Origin: Echinometra lucunter
Taxonomy: Eukaryota; Echinodermata; Echinoidea; Camarodonta; Echinometridae
Assembly: GCA_029962745.1 (NCBI GenBank)
Contig: JAPZVO010000022.1
Location: 926,423 to 990,422, forward strand
Length of the DNA: 64,000 nt
Direction: 5' to 3'
Below, one piece after another: positions 7,901 through 19,409 of the stretch. How positions within the stretch are numbered: the first letter of the stretch is position 1; every line of letters starts with the position of its first letter. A program made the translations under genes and the position numbers. The notes beneath the pieces were generated by a model. That model did not search any database. It saw nothing but the letters and a program-made list of their open reading frames with translations, and had not been told where the DNA came from.

Positions 7901-10707
7901 ACTACTGTAACCGTGTTCTACATTTTTATAATGCTGAAAATAATCGTAGTCAGTTTACTTGAAATGAATGTTATTGTACTCAACATGACTAAAACATGAC
8001 TACTGAAGTTGTAAAAAACTTCCTTGAAACGTCTGAAAATATCAAATGGATTTCTGGTTCATAAGCACCCATGACGGATTAATTTATTGCCATTGACAGG
8101 GTTATTGGACAAATAATAAACTTACGACAGTATAGATCTGTCTATAGGAATTCCATAAAAGGAAAAAAAAAATGATATGTATGACTCGAGTTTCCATTTC
8201 ACTGCAGCAAATCACATTAAGTGATTCAGTTTAATACTGCGTATACAATATTTTATTTCAGCTTAGAATAATAAAAGTCTAGTGCTGCCATGTCATCCTG
8301 ATGCTAATAATTTCAACTTACGACTTTCGGTAAGAAGATTCCTGTTGAGCGTAGCGGCAGCAGACTTCATCTTCACAGCTTGGAAGGCCTCGATTAGCTT
8401 CCGGAATGTGGCGTTGTCGCCCTGCTCCCCCTTCCACTTGTCTAGGACACCGTATCGTTGTTCGTCGAAGTCGCGATGATGAGGCAGCATGCCGAGGTTG
8501 AGGACCTCTACTTCACTAAGACCGAAGAGATGCATGCAAAGGGGCGTGACGAAGTCCTTGGGGATGTCCTTGGAGATTGTGCGTAAAACGATGTCTGGAT
8601 AAAGAAGGTGATCATAATATTGATAATTGATATTGGCATGATCATGGAGATGATGCAGACGAAAGAGGTGGTAATGGCAGTGAAAGTGGTGCTTAGTGAT
8701 GATGGTGATGATGATGATGATGGTGGTGGTGTGGTGATGATGGTGATGATGGTGATGTGTTGGTGGTCGTGGTGATGTTGCTGCTGATTGTGGTGGTGGT
8801 GATGATGGTGATGATGATGGCGATGGTGGTGGTGATGATAGTGGTGATAGTGGTGGTGATGTTGGTGTAAGCGGTTTTGAAAAAATGTTGTTGAACGTGA
8901 TCATGATAAAACTGTTGGATGCAGCGGTGGTTTTGATTATGGTGACCATAAGCAGGCCGATGAGGAGGCGGTGAGGGAGAGAAATTCAGTGATAATGGTG
9001 ATGATATTGATGACAATGACGATAATGATAATCAAGATAGTAATCATAAATACTGTTTTGACACTGAGAATTTTAGTAATGTTATAAGGGGATGTGATAA
9101 CAATTATTGTAAGAAGGTGATATAGAAGAAATAATGGTGATGAGGAGGAAGAGAACGACAATGTTGATGCTGATACTTTTAATGGTGACACTGGAGATTG
9201 GCAAATCTTTTCAGGATTACAACTGTACAGAATATTTTACCTTTCGTCAAGGCGTCATCTTCGTATGTTTCTTGGACTTCAGGGGGCGCTGGTACATCTC
9301 GGTCCTGAGATGGAATAGAATGATAAATGAAAAAATACTCGCTTCCTCACGTTCTCCCTCTTCTTTGTTTAAATCAAATTTTTTAAATCTGTATCCGTAC
9401 CTGTCTCCCTGTACGTTTATCTTTACGTCTCCGGCACTATTTCTGTCAAAGGCACTCACTAAAATTTTGATATGGTCATGAAAATGGTAGGATCTTCCAG
9501 CCATTTAGCTCAGATGAATAAACATATCCCTGAAAATTTATCAGTTATGGACGGATATATATTAGGTCATTTTCATAAGGATTATTGATTCCTGTCCAAT
9601 AGTTTTCCAATAGTAATTTGAAGAAAACTACTGGGAGTCCTGGCGTGCGCCTGTATAATTCGACTAACAGAGGAAGGTATAAACTGATTCAGCGGACCCA
9701 GGTTCGAGTCTAAGTCACGTCTTTCGGGTGGTGATGTAAAAAGTCGGTCCCAGACGTTATCTGATGACACACGTCAGTAAAACCCAATTGAACAACAACA
9801 ACAACAACTATCTTCGATTTTTTTTCATTTCTTACCTTAAAGAGAACCAGTTTGCTAGACGAAGCGATGTTTCCAAGAACACTCTCCAGGTTATTCATGA
9901 TGAACTGGCGGCCGCTTCCTTTGTTTGTCGTACCGGCATTGAGGGTAACGCGATGAAGCAGGACCTTACCGGCATACTCCGGTTGATACCGACCGCGGTA
10001 AACTCCGGTTATAAAGAAATCCTTGCGGTTGGGGCGGTTACGTATATACCGCACGAGAAAGCGATCTTTTCTGTAGCTGTTGTCTGTGAAAGTGTTGACC
10101 TTTATATCACCTTGAGGAAGTGATTTGATGAAAATTAATAAGAATTATTTTAATAAGATGGCAACTGTGTTAAAGGCATGAGAAACGAGCTTTACCCTGC
10201 AAATGGTCATGACTAAATGAAAAATAAAAGAGAAGGAAGATTGAAAAATTTGGAATTTACGCAAAAGCATATAAAAACAAAAACAATCAAAGAGTAGGAA
10301 AAAGGGCAATGTTCCAATTTAAAATGGACACGTTACCTTAGATTTGATAGATTGCAACAAGGCTGGTATGAACAACTTGGAAATTACAGAGGCAAACCCA
10401 GATAAGCAAGAATCTATGCCCCCCCCCCCCCCCCCCCGTTTTATCAATCACATAATACGCCTGTGAATCAGTAACTTTAATGTGATCAGTGCTTACCAAC
10501 TAGTCGTATATAGAAGGCCTCGCCGGTCAAGGCGCGTACCGGTGCGCTTCTCGACGATTCGCACATCGAGTACCCGTTCTCCTTCATCTGTTCACACACC
10601 TTGTCGTGGTCATCACCGTCTTTGACGAGATGGGCGACGATCTCAGTCGGATCGTTGTCACGCTGGTGAACGACGAAACGAATCATGTCGCGCTTGGGAG
10701 TAGGCAT
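4562..10707 (-). CDS. UPA-like plus five tandem death-domain modules protein (whole gene, 9 exons)
   Basis: Joining nine exons gives one open 679-residue reading frame with matching phases at all eight junctions. Residues about 6-120 resemble the UPA domain of UNC5, PIDD and ankyrins (FVVHQRDNDPTEIVAHLV near the start, then a strand-rich part). Residues 163-183 are an acidic, Pro-rich linker. Death-domain or DD-like modules follow at about 185-265, 275-355, 364-450, 458-540 and 545-640, then an acidic tail. No ZU5 domain, leucine-rich repeat, protease, membrane segment or signal peptide is seen, so a cytosolic adaptor is inferred. DD proteins act through homotypic oligomers in apoptotic and NF-kB signalling; partners here are unknown. 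The start ATG has a good context (GCAGCCATGC), but unseen upstream exons are possible. Exons are clearly GC-richer than introns. Confidence 0.8.
5419..5676 (-). CDS. Tandem-DD gene exon 8 (death domain 4)
   Basis: The acceptor CCAATACAG restores Arg; 85 codons run to a GTAACA donor at phase 1. The start LRYISTLIPTDSMKALADEL parallels exon 5, followed by LLGYRLLLRWKETRGKYASH and a final ALDKAELGSTIDVI helix: a full DD. The frame also reads on past the donor for 63 codons into a Met-rich intron start, so a retained-intron form ending near 5228 is possible but unlikely. Confidence 0.83.
6129..6410 (-). CDS. Tandem-DD gene exon 7 (death domain 3)
   Basis: The acceptor TCTCGTAG completes an Ile codon; 93 codons run to a strong GTAAGT donor at phase 1. 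The peptide IVMLRTVTKDMSREKICAL parallels the start of module 1, then FGLTDDEKREITREYG and LLNALVKWKEKGGDEDSRAS give a canonical DD. Without splicing the frame stops three codons later. Confidence 0.85.
6932..7076 (-). CDS. Tandem-DD gene exon 6 (death domain 2, second half)
   Basis: Acceptor CTTTTATCACAG at phase 0, donor GTGAGT at phase 1, 48 codons. The peptide begins IIWRWREDTHQKLRGRA, the W-x-W helix 4/5 part of a death domain, then LLLRALRYISLPQVAEEI. It is the only module split by an internal intron. Confidence 0.78.
7594..7715 (-). CDS. Tandem-DD gene exon 5 (death domain 2, first half)
   Basis: The acceptor CTGGGAAG restores an Arg codon from the phase 1 donor; 40 codons run to a GTATGA donor at phase 0. 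The peptide LRRVAKHLPGDCQPLADAM followed by NLDEVKEKFYTEM is a typical DD start: helix 1, the D-C-x-x-L-A helix 2, then helix 3. It is too short to appear as an ATG-started ORF. Confidence 0.78.
8322..8594 (-). CDS. Tandem-DD gene exon 4 (death domain 1)
   Basis: CTTTATCCAG acceptor and strong GTAAGT donor, both phase 1; 90 complete codons. It holds a whole six-helix DD pattern: IVLRTISKDIPKDF, LFGLSEVEVLNLG, then the diagnostic YGVLDKWKGEQGDNATFRKL and AFQAVKMKSAAATL. It is the clearest death domain of the gene. The open frame continues upstream into a (GAT)n-type repeat; that part is intron. Confidence 0.85.
8695..9010. repeat. (GATGGT)n-type minisatellite in intron 3 of the tandem-DD gene
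   Basis: Imperfect GATGATG/GGTGGTGAT repeats. Long His/Ser-rich minus-strand frames here are artefacts of the repeat. Confidence 0.8.
9241..9304 (-). CDS. Tandem-DD gene exon 3 (acidic linker)
   Basis: A 64-base exon: CCATCTCAG acceptor at phase 0, 21 codons (DRDVPAPPEVQETYEDDALTK) and a GTAAAA donor at phase 1. It links the UPA-like part to the first death domain. Its small size makes it less certain than its neighbours, but phases match on both sides and no stop occurs. Confidence 0.65.
9635..9812 (+). mobile_element. tRNA-derived SINE-like copy
   Basis: A TGGCGTGCGC block at 9641 resembles a Pol III A box and GGTTCGAGTC at 9701 matches the B box. The downstream body contains AGTCGGTCCCAGACGTT, a sequence style common in marine invertebrate SINEs, and ends in (AAC)n. 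It ends about 24 bases from the exon 2 donor of the tandem-DD gene, on the opposite strand. Confidence 0.55.
9836..10110 (-). CDS. Tandem-DD gene exon 2 (UPA-like, second half)
   Basis: The acceptor CTCAAG joins the phase 1 donor of exon 1 and restores a Gly codon; 91 codons follow to a GTAAGA donor at phase 0. The sequence is strand-rich and basic (YRKDRFLVRYIRNRP, then VYRGRYQPEYAGKVLLHRVTL), as in the end of a UPA domain, followed by a 35-residue stretch without a clear domain. Confidence 0.78.
10497..10707 (-). CDS. Tandem-DD gene exon 1 (UPA-like, first half)
   Basis: Encodes residues 1-70 plus one base, ending at a GTAAGC donor (phase 1). The peptide starts MPTPKRDMIRFVVHQ and ends EAFYIRLV. 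The order strand, DP-E-V, helix, strand and G fits the first half of a UPA domain. A CAG sits just before the ATG, so this could instead be an internal exon, but the tract before it is not pyrimidine-rich. Confidence 0.75.
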
Positions 10708-11915
10708 GGCTGCGTCGGTTGTCGAGTCCGGTTTTATTTGAAAAAGGTGTTTTTAATTCTGCGTAGTTTCTTTCCAACCTCTTCCCGAGACACTCCTTAC
10801 TGCAAAATTATAAAAATCATATTCAGTGATGGTGCAACGAGGGGGACGTGTATAGGGGTACGTACTGCATCCCCGTCCAAGAAAAAAAAATAGTAGGGAA
10901 GGGAGAAAAGAGAGAAAGATGTTGAGATAATAAAAGAGAAAACTGAGCAAGAAGGAAGAAGAAATATGAGGGAAAATATTGCACAACCCCCACCCCCCCC
11001 CCCACCCCGAAAGATTAATTTGTCTCCATTGCATCATCATACTCGAGAGTTATTCCACATTAATTTCAGTCAGTGACATTTAGTTTGATTAAACCTTTTT
11101 TTTTATTAAATGCATAAAGACTTCACCAATTCTTTGTCAACGTGTCAGCAGAGAGGTGTACGTCCGTGCTGCCAGTATACAGATTTTTCACGCCATTGTC
11201 GGAGCAGCCCTTTTTTTTTTTAAGTCACCATATCCCTAATTGGAGTCTTATATAAAATTTCGCCTTGATACCATAGATGTTAAAACATTATTGAGTAATC
11301 ATGGAGACATTCCCAGTGTAAAATAGTGGACATCATTTTGTTAGCTCTTCCCTCTTCCTCCTCCTTCTCACAAAAATGTCTCTGAATTAAGACTTGTATG
11401 TACATTAAATGTTGTAAATATTTGGTCGAAACGAATAAATATCAAGCAAAGATGTCATTCATTATTTAGGATTTTACAGTGTCTGAAATTCAAGATGAAT
11501 TAGCTTTGCCCAAGCACAGGTGAGAATCTATCAGCCTATCATCAATCTCATGTTGATCACAGAAGTGTCTTCGAGACAGCACGTATATACATTCATTATT
11601 CAGTTAATTGCGTTTTCCAGGGGTTTTAGAGGTAATAGGGAAGAATAATTATTCATTACCTGATTGCCGACATTTTCTGAAAGTATTTTTCTTGATTTTT
11701 TTTTCAATTTTATAAATATGCCAAGCATATAGCAAGGGGGCTGACTCTTATCGATCTTCAAGTCCCATTTATGTGATAACATAATTTTCAATCAATAAAA
11801 GAAACAAATTAATCAATTTGGCATTGCATATACAAAGTATTATGTCGTTCATCACCTGAACTGCATGATGATGCACAGAAAAACTTCCAAGCATTTTTTT
11901 CTTTAAAAACGTAGT
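10708..11915. other. Upstream region of the tandem-DD gene
   Basis: Presumed 5' UTR and promoter area. Poly-C tracts lie in the flanking intron at about 10421-10437 and here at about 10988-11003. No TATA box or further exon is convincing, and no ZU5-type exon is seen. Confidence 0.4.
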
Positions 11916-11936
11916 ATGAGTCTGCATTTATTTTCT

Positions 11937-12130
11937 TCTCTCCTTCTTCTTCTTCTTCTTCTTCTTCTTTTCCTCCTCCTCCTCCTCCTCCTCCTTCTCC
12001 TCCTCCTCCTTCTTTCTCTTCTTCTTCTTCTTCTTCTTCTTCTTCTTCTTCTTCTTCTTCTTCTCCTTCTCCTTCTTCTCCTTCTCCTTCTCCTTCTTCT
12101 TCTTCTTCTTCTCCTTCTTCTCATTCTCCT
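11937..12130. repeat. (CTT)n/(CCT)n microsatellite
   Basis: Nearly pure CTT/CCT trinucleotides, giving poly-Leu and poly-Arg frames that are not genes. The purine/pyrimidine asymmetry could form triplex DNA. Confidence 0.95.
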
Positions 12131-12586
12131 TTCTCTTAAACCTGTTAACTACTTCTTCTTTACCTGATTTTTTTCCCTACCTCTGACTTCTTTTTCCTTT
12201 TCATAAGAGTTGTCTTTGGTTTTCCTGTGATTTGACGCTCCGCTTTGGGTCTTTTTCTGTTTTTTTTTTTCAACTTCCCAACCCATTATTCCGAAAATGA
12301 ATTGCCATTTTACAAGACGTACAGCAAATGTACGGCTTCGTGATAACAGGCGTTCAGCTTAAAATTGTTTGGAGGGTTCTTTCAATGGAATACTATAGCA
12401 GTTCGTAAAGATGTTGTATCAATAGGAGTCACAATAGAAGCTCTTCACAACAATAGTTTCTGGTTTATACCAAAAGAGTGATCATTCCGCGCACGCAAAC
12501 ACAGATCTATTGGGTTATTCTAGTAGTGTACATGTAGCAATGAAAATTATTCAAGTGGGTCTACAAAAAAATCGTAAAGAGTTGAA

Positions 12587-12700
12587 ATGATAATAATAAT
12601 AATAATAATAATAATAGTAATAATAGGTTCTTATGAAGCGCATAATACCTTGAAAGGTCTCTATGTGCTTCACAATGTGAAATATAACTCTACAAAAATG
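12587..12700. mobile_element. Retroelement 3'-tail relic
   Basis: (ATA)n followed by GGTTCTTATGAAGCGCATAATACC and a CTCTATGTGCTTCAC segment, read as the reversed 3' end of a LINE or SINE whose forward form ends in a GCGCTATA-type motif plus (TTA)n. Tail motif only; no coding part is seen. Confidence 0.4.
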
Positions 12701-15113
12701 GTCTTACATCGATATAGAAAGAGATTACTGGAAACAAATAGGGAAGGTGAAATCTTGATAAACATAATGAGGTCAGCGTTATTGCATGCACAAACACATT
12801 AAATAGTATATTTGCCACTGTTTGCAAAGGGTCTGAAGTTTTTGATTCCACCGCAAAACAAATACATTATGGTCAACTGTGTACCGTAAGTGTGTTACTA
12901 CAGACTTTCTCCTGTATTTGACAATTCACTTTACATTTCACACTGTACATTGATGTATGTTGTATCATGGGAACGTACTATTCAAAAATACATTACAAGC
13001 CTCTATGCTGGATAGAATAGTTGAGCATCTTGATTCCAAACATAGCATGTTAAGTGGAGGGGCATAGATACCGGGGGGGGGGGGTGGATGTATATATAAG
13101 TGTGTATATAAATTCCCCACCCCCGGCCCGGTATGAGGACCTGTCTACGCTAATGGTTATGTGATATGAGGACATCTCGAAAACTGAACATTCCCAAATC
13201 AATATGTTCTAGTTAATTTCCTATTTCCAGCTTGATGTCTATGACAAGCTCATCAATCAGTTTTCAAGCCAGTTCTTTTCGTGTTTACATTTCCCACTCC
13301 CTATAACCTACTTATTTCAACAACAACAACAAAAATGCAACGAAATATTACTCGACTTATCAAATGGCTTTTGCAAATATCAAGTCATGACTCGATGAAC
13401 TTAAGTGTTTGATTCTGGAAAAATCGTAGCAACCATCTGAATGATGATATGTCGGTAATAAATCTTGCTCATGAGAGCGGGTGGAGGGGGAAGGGGAAAT
13501 TCGCGTAACCTGTTTCCCGTATATATTTCAGTCTTCCTATCTTTCAGTAAATTCAACAAAATACTGAATACCACGAATAAAGTTTGATGGGACATAATTT
13601 GCAACTGGCAATAAGCAAAACATATTTATTTTCGCAGTAGGCCTATCATTTTCAGAAGTCACAAACTAAGTTTGTTTATATCCTTATGTCGAATTTCCAA
13701 GTATTAAACTGTTCTGTGATTTCTTAAAACTCACCCGATCAAGACGATTTCTTGACTCGATTTCCTCACTTTTTAAAGCAGAAAAATCTCTCAGAAGAGT
13801 CTGAAGTCTAGCACCTTATTGCCACCGCCATCATCATCATCACAAACATGAAGTTAGCTACTGCAGACAGCGATCAGCGTGCGGTGTCTGTCTGTGTTGT
13901 CTGTGGAAGTCCCCGGTGCGAAGCGTGACCCGCTGCCTGGATACCGCCACGACCTTTTCATCCTAGAAGAATACCCCTCACGTTACCCCCTCACGTTACC
14001 CCCTCACGTTACCCCCATCGACCTCTACCCTGTTCAGACGACAGGAAGCTTATACGAAATTTGTATCGAGAAACTCTGTATGAAGAACAATCGTGCGGCG
14101 AAATGGGCGTACACGCGACTAAAAACAATAATAAAGCCACATGTAGGAAATAGTTAAAGAGAGGGGGGGGGGGGGGGGTCAGCTGACATCCTGTTAAAAG
14201 GTGACGTTGTGTCATAGGCTCATAGCGTTAGGCTTTCAAGTGGTTCTTAATTCTTCATATACATTTCAAACATAGAAACCTATGCATTCACTCTTCGAGC
14301 AGTCCCTTCATTTGAAAAGAGAAACACTATTCTTTTAAAAAAATTACTCATTGAGAATGGATTCCACTATTCTACCATTGCTTTCCACTCCAAAACAAAG
14401 TTATTCTTGACACCCTGGGAACCTAGGACATGTATTATCTTTATTTTATTCGGAAAAGGGCAACAAAGAAAACAGAGTACAAAACGATATTATTGATAAG
14501 AAGCGTTTCCCTCAAATCAAGCTCAGCTGGAATTCATTTCGAAGTCCAATTTACAGGCACATTTCAACATTGATAGCAAAATAATTTATGATTAAGTAGA
14601 ATTGTCATTCATATTATTTGATACAAATGACTTAGACATCATGGATATAGTGGCGTGACCATAAAAGTTCACACTTGAGGGGGAAAAAGAAGATAATTTC
14701 ATTGCATAGCTGTATTGTTTTATTGTACCTATGCGAGTAATTTTGCTAGTGTGAATGTGGGGTATATCTGTGGGACTCGCGGGCGTTCATTCACAATTTA
14801 CATCGATCGGTGTCTTGGATCTTTAGAATCTAACGGTGAACAATCTTCTTTACATGATGACGATAGAGTGGGAAACAATTGTTGAAAATCAACCAAGCCT
14901 GGAAGGATGTGAATGGATAAGAATGACAGCTTGGACTAAATGATGTTTACTAAACCTGAAAAGGAGAGATGGGGGGGGGGGGGTTGAAATATTTTAAAAT
15001 CTCTTTTCCTCGCTATCATCCCTTTCTTGAAACGTCCTTATAACTCATCTTTCCGTCTCGGCCTTTACAACAGAATACTGCAAGTCCTTCTTTGCCTACC
15101 CTCCTCTCCCCCC

Positions 15114-15154
<41 letters not shown>

Positions 15155-15642
15155 CCTTTGCTCTCTCCCACTCCCTCTCTCTTCTCTTAACCCTCTTTCT
15201 CTCTTTCTTGCTTGCTGCTTTCTCTTCACATGTGAGCCTTCTATCTTTTATTATCTCTTTCTCTCCTTCTCTCTCTATTCTTTCTTCCTTCCTGTTCTGC
15301 TTCTATCTTCTTTCCAAACCTTATACTCTTTGGGAAATAACATGCACCTTTCGTAATACATTCATGTTTCCCACCTAGGGAACAGAATAATGATATTCAT
15401 GCTGTGTTATCTCCTACATCAATAATAAGTGCTTAGTTTTTTGAGTGCTGTATGATTGTAATTATATTTGTTTCCTTTTTGATATACATGTACTTACTCC
15501 CTTCTCCATACTCTTCATCTATTCTTCTCTTTTTCCTTGACTCTCTCTATTTCTCCTTATTCTCTTTTCTTGTTGATTTTCTTTTCCTCTTAACCTTTCA
15601 TTCTCTTGGGAGTAATTTAATTTATTTATAATTTATAAGGGA
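12701..15642. other. Intergenic DNA with simple repeats
   Basis: Contains poly-G at 13073-13083, three direct copies of CCTCACGTTACCC at about 13976-14013, poly-G at 14163-14178 and 14971-14983, and poly-C followed by (CT)n at 15110-15151. An open frame at 13879-14157 is unrecognised and probably not coding. Confidence 0.4.
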
Positions 15643-15916
15643 AATGAGACCCTGGGGAAGACTGGTTTAGTGGGGGCGGGGGAATTTTTAAGGGAGGTAC
15701 TTTTTAGGGTTATTAGGGATGGGATGGTGTTTTTTGTTTGTTTGTTTGTTTGTTTGTTTGTCGTTTTTTTAATTCTTTGAGCTGATAGGTTGTTTTGGGG
15801 TGTTCTCATGGGTGGCTCTTTCATAATGTATACCCCTTTTTGGGGGGGGGGGGGTCGGAGGTTTTCTCTGTTCCCTCCTCCCATGGAGGTTGATTTGTTT
15901 TCCCCTGGGTCTCATT
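15643..15916. mobile_element. Short MITE with ATGAGACCC ends
   Basis: The inverted ends are AATGAGACCCTGGGGA and TCCCCTGGGTCTCATT, about 274 bp apart, with a (TTTG)n tract and a poly-G run inside. It is non-coding. Confidence 0.6.
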
Positions 15917-16215
15917 CTCCTTTGTTATGTATTGTCATATAATACGGGTATTTTATTAGTTGCAATTGATTGTTAATTATTCTGTAACTTGATTTGACAT
16001 GTGTATTTATGTATATTTCTTTGATTTGTACACAAGGCAAGTGTCGGTCTTCGGACCGTTTGTCTTTGTTCTTTGTCTTTTTAACTGAATAAAATCCAAT
16101 ATACCATTCCTGTGCATTCCTGTATCCTATCTTTGTTCTCTTTTTTTTCACTTCTCCGTATCGAACCATTTTCCCTCCCACCATCTTTCATCTTTTTCCG
16201 GGTACCCCCTTTTCT

Positions 16216-16218
<3 letters not shown>

Positions 16219-16290
<72 letters not shown>
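16219..16290. repeat. (TC)n microsatellite
   Basis: About 36 nearly perfect TC units. Confidence 0.97.
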
Positions 16291-16293
<3 letters not shown>

Positions 16294-17164
16294 CTCCCCC
16301 CCCCTCTCTCTGTTTCTTCAAATAATTATGTTTATAATCGTTTTATATAAGTTCCTCATTCACAACTGGCCCCTTTTTCATACCATCCACTAAAGATCAT
16401 ATCGTAACTTCACAGCAATAAATGACAATCATTTCCATTCACCTATTTCTAAAAATGCTGGCTGCTCCGATTATAATTTATTAGTATCTCTGCTCCCGAT
16501 GCATTGAATCAGAAAAATTTCTTCAATAAAAATAAGTTCAATTTTTTGGCACCTACCAAATGCCTAAATACCGCTAGACTATATAAACATATCCATATTA
16601 CTGCCAATACTGCTAAGAGGTACAATTCGTAAATTTCCTCATTTCTCATAAAAATAGGATTGAATATTTTCTGTTATGTTATAATATATACCTTTTACAA
16701 ACACAGGTTTTACTCATAGACACTAGATAAGATCACTCTTCAAGTTGGTACAATATCAAATAAAATTACAGAAGCCTCCACGTCTGTACCATTTCAAGGG
16801 CTTGTCAGACATCGTTGACAATGTATGTGAAGGTGTGGGCGTGGGTGTGGGTGTGATGGGGGGTGCCTCGTGTTAGAATTTCAAGTTATGTATGTTGTTT
16901 TTTATAACTGATTTCAATCCTTTTTGTTTTCCTCTGCTCACTGATTTGTGAATATATATTTAACTTCATTAAATTACTTTATGAAAACAAAATGAAGATG
17001 TGTATTATATTGATTTCTATATACCAATCTTATGTATTTATTTATTCCGAATAAAATCTCTAACAAAAAATATGGAAAAATATGAAGAAAAAAAGTTTGT
17101 GTGTGCTCTTGTGTGTGTGTGTGATTGGGTTTTACAGACATGTATTAGTCGGATATTATTTTTT

Positions 17165-17312
17165 TTTGGGGGGGGGGATGTCTTGGAGCAACACATCACC
17201 ATCTGAAAGACATGGCTCGGTTTCGAACCTCGATCCCATCAGAGTCAGTTTGTAGACGGAGACAGAGAGCTGACAATGGACGTTAACGCTAGGCCAACTC
17301 TTGCTCCCTAGT
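17165..17312 (-). mobile_element. tRNA-derived SINE-like copy
   Basis: Read on the minus strand, TGGCCTAGCGT (17296-17286) fits a Pol III A box and GGTTCGAAACC (17229-17219) a B box, followed by a CAGATGGTGATG body and a poly-C end. The order and spacing suit a tRNA-like head. Secondary structure was not computed. Confidence 0.55.
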
Positions 17313-17786
17313 AATGGTACAGCTAACAGAATTTTAAACTAAAAATAGAACCATTCACATACCTGGGCATGCACATAAACACAAATTTGCAATTGAAAAT
17401 CTATGGAGGTTTGACCGACCCTTTTCTAACATTAATCAAATTTTGATGACAAAAGTACACCACTTTGTACCATGTACCTAGTTTCTAACTGAACCTGCCT
17501 AGTGTCCCTTACACTGTGACTAATTTGAAAAGGTACAAATCAAGACCCAATATAGCATAATTGCAATACAGTTAAAACCACTTCAGCAAGCACCTGTATA
17601 GAAAGACCACCCGTCTTTAGAGACCACAATTTCTGTTTCCCTTGAAAAAGACCACTTTTCTTGTCTCCCTTGGGCAATCTTTGTGTGAAAGTTTCACTGA
17701 AATACTTGGGTCTCGTTTATAGGGGTAGCCTTATCTTCAATCATACTGCTCTTCTCCATGTGGCCTCTGCAATTACCATTACCCCA

Positions 17787-17934
17787 GGGCCCCGTTTCAT
17801 AAAACTTGTTATAAATAACAAGTTGCACTAACTGTTACAAGGTACTGAAATCCTTGCATCTGATTCGCTGGGAGCAAATTTGTCAAAGAAACTCGGCAGT
17901 TGTTACTGGCAACAAGTTTTATGAAACGGGGCCC
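17787..17934. mobile_element. Hairpin MITE with GGGCCCCGTTTCAT ends
   Basis: The left end GGGCCCCGTTTCATAAAAC is matched by its complement at the right end, over 148 bp in total, with further pairing inside (CTTGTTA and AACAAG). It is non-coding. Confidence 0.75.
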
Positions 17935-19409
17935 AAGAGTGACAGGTACCCTCTTTCATCTGGATCATGAGAGACAAATGTGATCAAATGCGATTTATAT
18001 TTCATCGGTGGGGCAACAAAACCTCGTATCTCACAAAAATCAAATGTTCAGGAAAGTGAAAAAAACATGGCTGCCAAAGCATTATAAGCAATGGGATTGC
18101 CTTTCCTTTGACATGCCGTGGTGGCTTCGTTTTTGTTGTAAGAGAGCTTGGATTTGGACAGGACATTACTTGACTGATAATCTGGAGTTTATACAAAAAA
18201 GTAATTTTCACTAAAATTTGAGATACAAGGTCTTGTCACCCCACCAACGATTTGAGAATCCCGTTTGGCTTGCCATATTTAAATTGTTTGTAAAGTCCTT
18301 TGTAACTTTACAAACAGCTTTATGAAACACCCCCCCCCCCCCCCCCCCCCCCCCCCCGGATATTCTTGACCCTAAAAAATGGGAGGTGATCGCATAAGAG
18401 GGATTATAATTATTAGTCTGATAAATAAAAGATGGAGGACCAGAAATGTACAAGCAATACATGAATATAAAAGCAATTAAAATGAGGGTATTATACTACT
18501 GGCCATAACCAAGATATATAAAGGATTATATAAGTTATATACACAATGAAAGATCTTTCACATTTTCTCAGACTTCATTCTTCTTTCATTACACCTGAGA
18601 TTGTATTCTGCGCATTCAACATGGGAATATAAGCACATGTACATGTATAGGGTCACATACACGTACAGTGTATCATAATCTACAATAATGTTTGCTTATT
18701 GAAACAAAAATATGGAACCCCAACCCCCACTGAATTGCATGAAAAGCAGAAAAATCTGAAAAACACATCAGTGAAAGTTTCAGATTATCAGTACCTTCTT
18801 TTTGTCAGATTTTCCTGGTATTCAACATCAATCAGCGAGGTTAGAAGGTACTAGAACATCGCAATCAACAGAGCACAATAGGCCTAGGATATCATACTCT
18901 GGTCTCTTGTCTGATTAAAAATAAAGGCAAGCTCTGGTCATGAGATTGAATTGTGAAAGAAATTGTCTCAAAGTAATTGAGAAAGGTTGATTATAAAGCA
19001 CTTAAGAATTGTTGTATGCTGTAGGGATTTGGAATCACCAAAATGATAAGAAATTAACTCAATTCTGCTGAAATGCGTGTATGGGACCACACACAAATGT
19101 TCGGCCCGAACATTTCGGCTGTTTTTTGTCATATTTTGAATGTCAGGGCATATGAAGAACAATCCTATTCAGGGGACATTTCTACTATGATAATCTTCCT
19201 AACTAATATAAAAAGAATGAGAAAGCTCACAAATTATTTTTTACCTTTCCTACAACTCCACCTTCCCTTTAAGTATACAGTATGTGTGGTTACCTGACCA
19301 AAGATTTCCCAACTATTTTTGTCTCTCCCACAATCAACAAAAGTATACAAGTGACACCCTTTAACGCTAATTTTGATATCCAGAGGCAATCCCCCCGGCC
19401 TCCATAGAA

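Noticed and set aside
8293..8949. A 218-residue minus-strand frame
   Set aside because: Only its 3' part (exon 4 of the tandem-DD gene) is coding; the His/Ser/Pro-rich start is a GATGGT-type repeat in the intron.
11903..12167. Poly-Arg and poly-Leu frames on the two strands
   Set aside because: Translations of a CTT/CCT microsatellite.
13879..14157. Plus-strand frame of 92 codons with normal composition
   Set aside because: Begins at GTG, includes three direct CCTCACGTTACCC repeats, shows no splice sites or known domain.
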